From positions 47,946-111,945 of the forward strand of contig ML210236.1 of the NCBI GenBank assembly GCA_004369085.1: a stretch of DNA of 64,000 nucleotides. The letters run 5' to 3'. The DNA is from Coprinopsis marcescibilis (taxonomy: Eukaryota > Basidiomycota > Agaricomycetes > Agaricales > Psathyrellaceae). The position numbers and the translations under genes are program-made. The notes beneath the pieces are model-generated. The model saw only the letters and a list, made by a program, of their open reading frames with translations. It was not told the DNA's origin and did no database searches. Positions 58,111 through 64,000 of this stretch are shown here, piece after piece. Positions within the stretch are counted from its first letter, which is position 1, and the number at the start of each line of letters is the position of its first letter.

Positions 58111-60154
58111 TCATTCACTAACTTCCCCCTCATCTTCTTCTTCCTCCTCCTCCTCCTCGTCGCCGACCCACCCGTCCACGACGAGCATCAACCGCGCCCC
58201 GTCTCGAATCCCGCACTGCGCCACCGTGTTCTCGGGCGGACAGTATATCCATTCCTGTGTTGCTGTGCCGGGAGTTCCGGGGCGGAAGAGGGTTGATCTG
58301 TGTAAAGGGGGTGGTGGTTAGTTGGTGTAGAAGTAGATGTAAAAGTAGGAATGCAACAGCAACACCGAACAACTCAACCCAACACTAAAATCAATGCAAC
58401 ACCCCAATAAAACACGCGACTCACTTTCCGAGATCAAGTCCGAAACTCGCACAGGCCGTCTTGAGGATCTTGCCGATGGTGTGTTTGGGGCGCATTTTGA
58501 ACTGGGCCGAGTGTGCTTTGGAGGGCCCGTGGATGGTGATTAGGATGCGTTTGGAGGGGTCTTGGTCTTGTTCCTGCTCCTGCTCCTGCTCTTGTTGCTC
58601 GATTTGGTTTTGATCGACTTGGTGTTGTTGGTCGGCTTGGTGTTGGCGTTGCGGTTTGGTGAGGGTGCTTGGCGTAGGCGTGGCGGAAGTAACGGAAGAC
58701 GAAGTAAGGGAAGCAGAAGATGAAGGGACCTTGCCCTTGGACCCCCCTCCGCCGCCGCTGCGAGACGAAGAAGAGGAAGGGGCGGGTTTGAACCTCGATC
58801 CTGCCGTTTTAAACGCGTGTTCGGTCTTCACCGGCACCGCTGCCTCTGCATCTACATCCGCTTTAGACTTTTTGGCGGTAACTTGGGGTGTGGATTTAGA
58901 TTTAACAGGGGCGGGAGGAGGCGAGTCGGGGAAGAGCTCGGTGGCGAGCGAGGGGCCGTGTGTGCGTTTCGTGGTGGGGGGTTTGGATGAGGATGAGGTG
59001 GCGGTGCGGGACGAGGGTTTGGAGGAGGAGAGGGTGTTGTGTTTGGAGGGGGGGTTGGTGAATGGGTCTTCCTCTTCTTCTTCTTCTTGTTCCTCTTGTT
59101 CAAATTCCTCTTCGTCCTCCTCTTGCTCTTGTTCCTGTCCCTTGGAGCGGTGCGAGATCGACATCCGTGAGCCTACAATCAGGTATGTTAGTCGTCGATT
59201 ACTTTTGTTGATCCGGCTGGAAGAGAGGGCAGGGCAGGCAGGGAAAGACGTACCGGGTGGACTGGGACTGGGATGCCATAGCTCCTCGTCCCGCTCGTTG
59301 AACTCCTCGTACAGCTCGGGCGCATTGAACAGGTCTTCATCTGCGTCTGCAAACTCCTGCGCGGCGTCTGAGAATCCGAGGTGGTTCGAGAGGTCTCTTT
59401 CCTCGTCTCCTTCGTCTTCGTGCTCTTCGTCACGCTCTTCGTCGTGCTCGAAGACTTCTTCTTCTTCTTCCTCTTCGGCGTGGGCTGGGTGCCCCTCCTC
59501 CTCTACGGCGTCTAGATGTTCGTCCTGTTTGTACCCTTTGACGACCTTGGGGGTGCCACTCGGTTTGGGAGCCGCATCGCGTGCAGATGCGGCGCGGCGC
59601 GGCGTGTGGGGTTCGGGTGCCCGCGAACTTGGGGTCTGGTTAGGCGCTGGGCCGTGTGGGGGGTGTTCTGGGGTTGGTCAGTATGGCTGTACCTGAAGTG
59701 TAGGACTGGCTGACTGACTTGGTTTTGCGTCTGCTTCTGCGGCTGGTTCTTGTTCGGCATTGGGTTCTGAAATGAGCACGGGCTCTGGTTCGGCTTTAGG
59801 CTCGAGCTTGGGCGCCAAGTCGGTGACGAGCACCTCGTCGAGGATGGGGAAGAGGTGCGGCCAGGCTGTACCGTCGATCTCGACCGGGCTGTTGCGGCAT
59901 ACGTCGAGCGAGCTTGTGTGTAGGGTTAGGTTGTGTGTTGGCGCGAGGTTGAACGTGCGTCTAAGCGTGTTTAGTGTTTCCTTAGGTTAAATAAGAATCA
60001 GAATAAGAACAAGTAAGAGCCAGGACAAGTTGGTTGAATGTACCTCGTATTTCTTGTCCTTTATGAGGAATTTGCGGCTGTTGGCGTAGATGAAGATTGC
60101 GAGGGGTAGGTTGGAGGATTTGGACTGGGGGTTTAGTGTTGATGCTACGTGCAT
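58111..60154 (-). CDS. Acidic protein with C-terminal ubiquitin-like domain
   Basis: Starts at the ATG at 60154 (MHVASTLNPQSKSSN). The first two exons form a beta-grasp-like block (AIFIYANSRKFLIKDKKYE, NTLRRTFNLAP, SPVEIDGTAWPHLFPILDE). A long acidic, low-complexity middle follows (HAEEEEEEVFEHDEE, then EQEQEEDEEEF and Gln/Glu runs) and Ser/Lys-rich linkers. The end is a ubiquitin-like fold: RILITIHGPSKAHSAQFKM, IGKILKTACASFGLDLG, ENTVAQCGIRDGARLMLVV, and a Glu tail with the stop at 58111-58113. Acidic linkers with a terminal ubiquitin-like domain recall the Rad60/NIP45 type, but I cannot assign orthology. Probably nuclear. Convergent with the penta-EF-hand gene. Long plus-strand frames over it are antisense shadows of its GC-rich repeats. 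Confidence 0.78.
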
Positions 60155-60277
60155 TGTTGCTTTTTTTCGGTTTTGGTGAGGAGGTGGTTCGAATTGATGT
60201 GAGTCGGAGTCTTGGTTGGAATCAACCACGCGATGATTGTGGTTGTTTGGATCGGCACAGCCGCACCCTATTAGTAT

Positions 60278-60670
60278 TACTGACGGCGGATCGAGAGTCG
60301 GTGGCGCAGTGCGGGTTTCGGCACGGGGCGCAGATGATGTCGTGGACGGGTGGATCGGCGTCGGGCGACCACGACGATGACGAGGAGGGGGAAGAGGGGA
60401 AAGAGAGTGAGGGAAAGTCTGTATGAGAACTGGCGTACTAGGAGCTGGACTGTTCTTATGTGGATGTCATTGTATTTGCGATGGGCTGGGAGTGAGTCTA
60501 TGAAAGTAGATCTACTTGACGTATTTCTTCTACAGCAGGTCGATGAGAGGTTATACCCAGAGCGAGCCAACACATCGTGCAGCTCGCCTCCATCAATGGA
60601 CCCGAACGATCTCTATCAAAATGGTTGAACACGTTCTCCCAATCCTTGATATACCCCTAAAGGCCTGCGA
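60278..60670. repeat. Inverted, partly deleted duplicate of the 57.3-58.2 kb region
   Basis: On the plus strand, 60278-60375 matches the coding strand of the ubiquitin-like gene's last exon (VAQCGFRHGAQMM here against VAQCGIRDGARLM there). 60510-60670 matches the antisense of the penta-EF-hand exon at about 57290-57440 (LYPERANTSCSSPPSMDP against LYPNWASASRSSPPSMDP). Order and orientation are those of one inverted copy from which the middle, about 560 bp, is missing. It has drifted, so it is not expected to code. Confidence 0.8.
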
Positions 60671-61398
60671 GCTGAATGGAAAGGAAGCCTGAAGAAGGGG
60701 TGTAATCTACTTATTGAGCTGTTGCGTCTTGATTTCTCCCGTGTGCACTGGCGAATGAGCCATCGCTTAGTCCGGGTTTTAACCTCTTACCGCTCCTGTG
60801 CACGTTTATTCCTTGTCCCAAACATCTGCGCGTCTGCCACTCGCAGCCTCTAAACCCGAGTGTGCTTCAGTTTTTACACACTTGCTACAAAAGCTTTAGT
60901 GTCTGAACATTATCAAAGGCTGGAGTGCGAGAGTCGGCCGACATGATACCGTGCAGTCCAGATTGATTTGGCGCCCGGACGCTTTAGGTGCCTCTCCGTC
61001 TGGGGTGTTATACGCTGAGACCACATTGCTTGGTATTCGCTGTGGTCATTCGGACAAACCCAATACTGATCTTTATTTTAATTTGCATCATCCCTGTATA
61101 CACGCAATGGTGACTCAAAAGTCTGAACTGTGGAGAAAAGAAGCCATGCCAAGCAAAGATCACGGCAAATGCTTTGAGTCGGCCTTTGTGCAATGTATGA
61201 TGCGGAGACTAAGAGCGAAGCCAATCTTAAGATAGGGAGGACGGATCTCTTACCATCACCAGACACAGCCACCGACGGACTTTTCTCAGTTCGTAGGAGG
61301 TTCTCGACTGGGGGGAGCATCTAAATAAGAGTAGTCTACTGTGATAAACGACACAATTTCCAAACCACGCAACGCGCGACAACGCGTAACGAGCACCG
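60671..61398 (+). other. Upstream flank, possibly LINE 5' leader
   Basis: About 730 nt between the inverted copy and ORF1. Some or all may be the retrotransposon 5' untranslated region with its internal promoter; I see no target-site duplication to set the boundary. Confidence 0.35.
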
Positions 61399-63381
61399 AT
61401 GAGCAGACCGCCATCGGTTATGGGGAAAAAGGGGAGCAGCGCCCAGCCTGCATCACAGACGACGCACACAACAGGAGGCAGGACAACGAGGGCGAGCCCC
61501 ACGTCCTGGGCTGAAAGGGAGGCGAGAGCTGTGGCAGAGGTAGAGGACGAGGCGAAGGCACTGGAACGATTCACAGGCAGCGAAGGGTGGATTGCAGTTG
61601 GGACGCATCTGGATGACGTGTCAACGGAGGGAATCCTAATGATTCTCGCGTCACTGGGGAGGGTGCACAAGTGGGGGGATGAAGCACTCATAGACATGAG
61701 GGCGATGGTTTTGCTGCTGCGAAAGGCGGAGCAGAACGCGAAGAGGGGTGCACTCGAAACGGCGGTGGCGGTGATGCGGAAGGAGGTTGAGACAACGAGG
61801 ACAGAGGAGGCAGTGACGGCGACACGGACGGACGTGGCGGGACTCTTGCAGGAGATCGCCACGACCTGCCAGGAGGTGAAGACGAGACTGGAGATTGTGG
61901 AGGCGAAGGTGGCGGGAACAGGGCAAGGGATGGGGGGTACGCCGAGGTCGGGGACATATGCGGATGCTGCGGGGAGGGTAGGGATGGCAACGAAGGCGAA
62001 AGAGGATAGGAGGGACAAGGAGATAGCTGCACGGTTGGAGGTGAGGGATAAGACGGTGCTGGTAGATGGCGGCACCGAGGACAAAGAAGCAACACCGTTG
62101 GCGGCTCGCGACTTGATCGACAAGGCAAATGCAGCGTTGGCAGCGTTGGCAGCTGATGGGGTGGTCGTCGAAGAGGGGACGCGCTTTGTGGCAGCAACAC
62201 GGTTGGCCAATGGAGGGGTCCGATACGAGCTCAACTCGGTGGAAGGGGCAGAATGGCTGAGAAGGGAACCAAACAGGAGGGCGTTTGCAGGGGCATACGG
62301 ACCTGCAGTCACAGTATCAGCCAGAGGATGCAGGGTTGAGGTGAAACACATACCGACGAAGTGGCTCCAGAAGGAGGAGAGCCTGTACAGGGCTATCGAA
62401 GTCGACAATGGGTGGGCGCAGGGAACGATCGTGGACGGGAGGTGGAGGAGAGCCCCCCAGTACTGGAGGGAAGGCCAGCTGACGGCCCACCTCACGCTAA
62501 CGGTGATGGAAGCTACAACGGCCAACACCATCCTCACAGGGGGGTTGAAGCTGGAGGGGGCAAAGTTGGGAGTTCTGATGCCAGAGCCAGAGCCACGACG
62601 ATGCTACCGATGCCAGAAGATGGGGAGACACGCATGCGCGGCGAAGAAGTGCAAAAGCGCCAACCCGGTGTGCGGGAACTGCGCAAGCATCGCCCACGAG
62701 ACCCGCCAGTGCAAGGCTGCGCGAGAAGGTTACCAGTGCATCAACTGCGGGGAGGCGGGCAGACCAAACGGCCACGCAGCATGGGACAGGATGTGCCCCG
62801 AGTGGATCCACAACAAGCGGGAGATGATCGAGAGACAACCGGAACTAGGGTTCAAGATGTACCCAACGAAGGAGAGGGACACGTGGGTTAGTTGGGCGAG
62901 AGAGACGGAGGAGGCAAGGAGGACAAGAGGAGGCAGGGGAGAACCGATGGAGACGAGGAAGAATGATGGTGGATGGGGCGGGACTCTAGGGAACGGCGGG
63001 AGCAGCCAGTCCGCAGAGATCAGGGAGAAGGTGGGCCAAGGAGAGGCCAAGAGGCGCAGGAGGATGGCGATGACAATGAGGGCTGAAACTGCAGAAGAGA
63101 GAGGAGACAGGACAGGGGGAGAAGAAGAAAAGGGAGCCCAGGCGGCAAGAGGGAAGGGACAAGAGGATGTGCAGGAGGGGACTGGGGTGGCGGACCTGGG
63201 ATCGGGGGATAGGACAGAGGTGGATGAGGTGGAGGAGGGGGAGGTGATAGCAGGGAGGAAGGAGGTTGCATCCAGGAGCCGATGCTCATCGAGCATGGCA
63301 CAAAGGACAATAAACGAGATGTGGGCGACACCAAGGGCCACGGGAACCAGGGCGGTAACACCGGAATTGCAGGATGAATGA
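61399..63381 (+). CDS. LINE ORF1 (gag-like, CCHC zinc-knuckle protein)
   Basis: Intact frame of 660 residues. The N-terminus is charged; a coiled-coil-like stretch lies around residues 110-180 (LLRKAEQNAKRGALETAVAV). Three cysteine-histidine knuckles fall at about residues 402-466: CYRCQKMGRHACAAKKC (atypical), CGNCASIAHETRQC (C-x2-C-x4-H-x4-C) and CINCGEAGRPNGHAAWDRMC. The tail is highly charged and low in complexity. ORF1 proteins bind the element RNA and act as chaperones during target-primed reverse transcription. The arrangement resembles I/Jockey/Tad-like elements. A 436-codon minus-strand frame opposite it is an antisense shadow. Confidence 0.88.
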   Translation: MSRPPSVMGKKGSSAQPASQTTHTTGGRTTRASPTSWAEREARAVAEVEDEAKALERFTGSEGWIAVGTHLDDVSTEGILMILASLGRVHKWGDEALIDMRAMVLLLRKAEQNAKRGALETAVAVMRKEVETTRTEEAVTATRTDVAGLLQEIATTCQEVKTRLEIVEAKVAGTGQGMGGTPRSGTYADAAGRVGMATKAKEDRRDKEIAARLEVRDKTVLVDGGTEDKEATPLAARDLIDKANAALAALAADGVVVEEGTRFVAATRLANGGVRYELNSVEGAEWLRREPNRRAFAGAYGPAVTVSARGCRVEVKHIPTKWLQKEESLYRAIEVDNGWAQGTIVDGRWRRAPQYWREGQLTAHLTLTVMEATTANTILTGGLKLEGAKLGVLMPEPEPRRCYRCQKMGRHACAAKKCKSANPVCGNCASIAHETRQCKAAREGYQCINCGEAGRPNGHAAWDRMCPEWIHNKREMIERQPELGFKMYPTKERDTWVSWARETEEARRTRGGRGEPMETRKNDGGWGGTLGNGGSSQSAEIREKVGQGEAKRRRRMAMTMRAETAEERGDRTGGEEEKGAQAARGKGQEDVQEGTGVADLGSGDRTEVDEVEEGEVIAGRKEVASRSRCSSSMAQRTINEMWATPRATGTRAVTPELQDE

Positions 63382-64000
63382 GACGACAGAGAGGAAAGTC
63401 AGGGTATGCCAGCAGAATTTGCACAAGTCCCTGGATGCGCAGCTGGCGTTCGTTAACACGGCGGGGGACCTCTACGACATCCTATGCATACAGGAACCGC
63501 ACTGGGATTTCCTACAGATGACGAGGGCAACGAGAGCATGGACAGTCGTGCGACCATCGAGGACGTTGGAGGAGGGTAAATGGTACAGGGCCGTTACGAT
63601 GGTGCACCAGAGGCTAGCAACGGAGAAGTGGGAGCGAGTGGAAGTGGATTCGAGGGATGTGGTGGTGGTCAAGCTCAGGGGTGAAGGGTTGGACGTTTAC
63701 ATCTACAACATCTACAATGCCTGCGAGCATTCGCGGACACTGGAGGTTTTGCAGAGGCACCTGAGAGGCAGGGTGAGGAGCTGGGCAGGGATGGGACCCA
63801 GGGTGATGGACGTGTGGCTAGGGGACTTCAACCGCCATCACCCGATGTGGGACAGAGACGAAGACCAATGCCTGTTCTTCAGGCGGAACCTGGATGATGC
63901 AGAGGTCCTGATTGACATGGTCACAGAATGGGGGATGGAAATGACACTCCCCAGGGGGATACCCACCCTGAAGAACTCGCAGGGCAACTGGACGCGGCCC
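63374..64000 (+). CDS. LINE ORF2, N-terminal endonuclease part (partial)
   Basis: Starts at the ATG at 63374, overlapping the ORF1 stop by 8 nt, and stays open to the window edge (209 codons). It carries endonuclease/exonuclease/phosphatase-fold motifs: CQQNLHKS (motif with Asn), ILCIQEPHWDF (catalytic Glu), VYIYNIYN and DVWLGDFNRHHPMWD (Asp/Asn and His). This domain nicks target DNA to prime reverse transcription. The reverse transcriptase should follow outside the window. Translation probably depends on termination-reinitiation at the overlap. Confidence 0.88.
   Translation, partial: MNETTERKVRVCQQNLHKSLDAQLAFVNTAGDLYDILCIQEPHWDFLQMTRATRAWTVVRPSRTLEEGKWYRAVTMVHQRLATEKWERVEVDSRDVVVVKLRGEGLDVYIYNIYNACEHSRTLEVLQRHLRGRVRSWAGMGPRVMDVWLGDFNRHHPMWDRDEDQCLFFRRNLDDAEVLIDMVTEWGMEMTLPRGIPTLKNSQGNWTRP

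Larger units (their letters stand above)
61399..64000 (+). mobile_element. Non-LTR retrotransposon (LINE), 3' part beyond window
   Basis: Two overlapping reading frames in the order expected of a LINE: a gag-like ORF1 with zinc knuckles and an ORF2 starting with an AP-type endonuclease. Both are open and GC-rich, suggesting a young copy. The reverse transcriptase and 3' end lie to the right of the window. Confidence 0.85.

Noticed and set aside
58656..59696. 346-codon plus-strand frame
   Set aside because: Antisense shadow of the acidic and Ser-rich exons of the ubiquitin-like gene; the Ser/Cys runs come from codon repeats.
61227..62537. 436-codon minus-strand frame
   Set aside because: Antisense of LINE ORF1; GC-rich coding DNA yields long reverse frames, and the ORF1 zinc knuckles prove the sense strand.
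62730..63341. 203-codon minus-strand Pro/Ser frame
   Set aside because: Antisense of the charged repeat tail of LINE ORF1.

Overview
The window looks like nuclear DNA of a basidiomycete fungus, most likely a mushroom-forming, plant-litter or wood-degrading agaricomycete. The evidence is multi-exon genes with short GT-AG introns of about 50-70 nt, basidiomycete-type families (DUF6593, F-box with leucine-rich-like tails, BTB proteins, Hsp70-12-like ATPases, CFEM proteins) and many secreted oxidative and hydrolytic enzymes. All gene models were read by eye from splice signals and conserved motifs; no database search was possible, so exon edges are approximate unless stated.

Left part (1-23 kb): the 3' end of an unknown gene; a degenerate AA9 (LPMO) gene; a DUF6593 gene; laccase 1 (minus strand) with a 9-nt micro-exon; a decayed chromodomain fragment; a subtilisin-like (S8) protease gene that appears broken at its 5' end; a secreted M43 metalloprotease; an Hsp70-like ATPase; a secreted GMC oxidoreductase (AA3-like); and RRP46, an exosome core subunit.

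Middle (23-46 kb): an F-box protein; a small unknown multi-exon gene; two tandem DUF1996 proteins, each with a C-terminal CBM1 cellulose-binding domain; a long gene-poor stretch; a membrane J-domain protein with a zuotin-like tail; a GPI-type CFEM protein; an intron-containing tRNA-Gly(GCC); a second F-box protein; and a BTB protein.

Right part (46-64 kb): laccase 2 (plus strand), a secreted type-B carboxylesterase, a type I membrane protein with a long Ser/Gly-rich cytoplasmic tail, a penta-EF-hand protein, an acidic protein with a ubiquitin-like C-terminal domain, an inverted partial duplicate of the last two genes, and a non-LTR retrotransposon (LINE) with intact ORF1 and the start of ORF2, cut by the window edge.

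Working together: two laccases, a GMC oxidoreductase (possible H2O2 or quinone partner), an AA9 relic, two CBM1-bearing proteins, an esterase and secreted proteases make this a loose lignocellulose-attack neighbourhood, interspersed with housekeeping genes. The broken AA9 and S8 genes, the chromodomain fragment, the tandem and inverted duplications and the LINE show active turnover. I see no CRISPR, viral genome or clear biosynthetic gene cluster.
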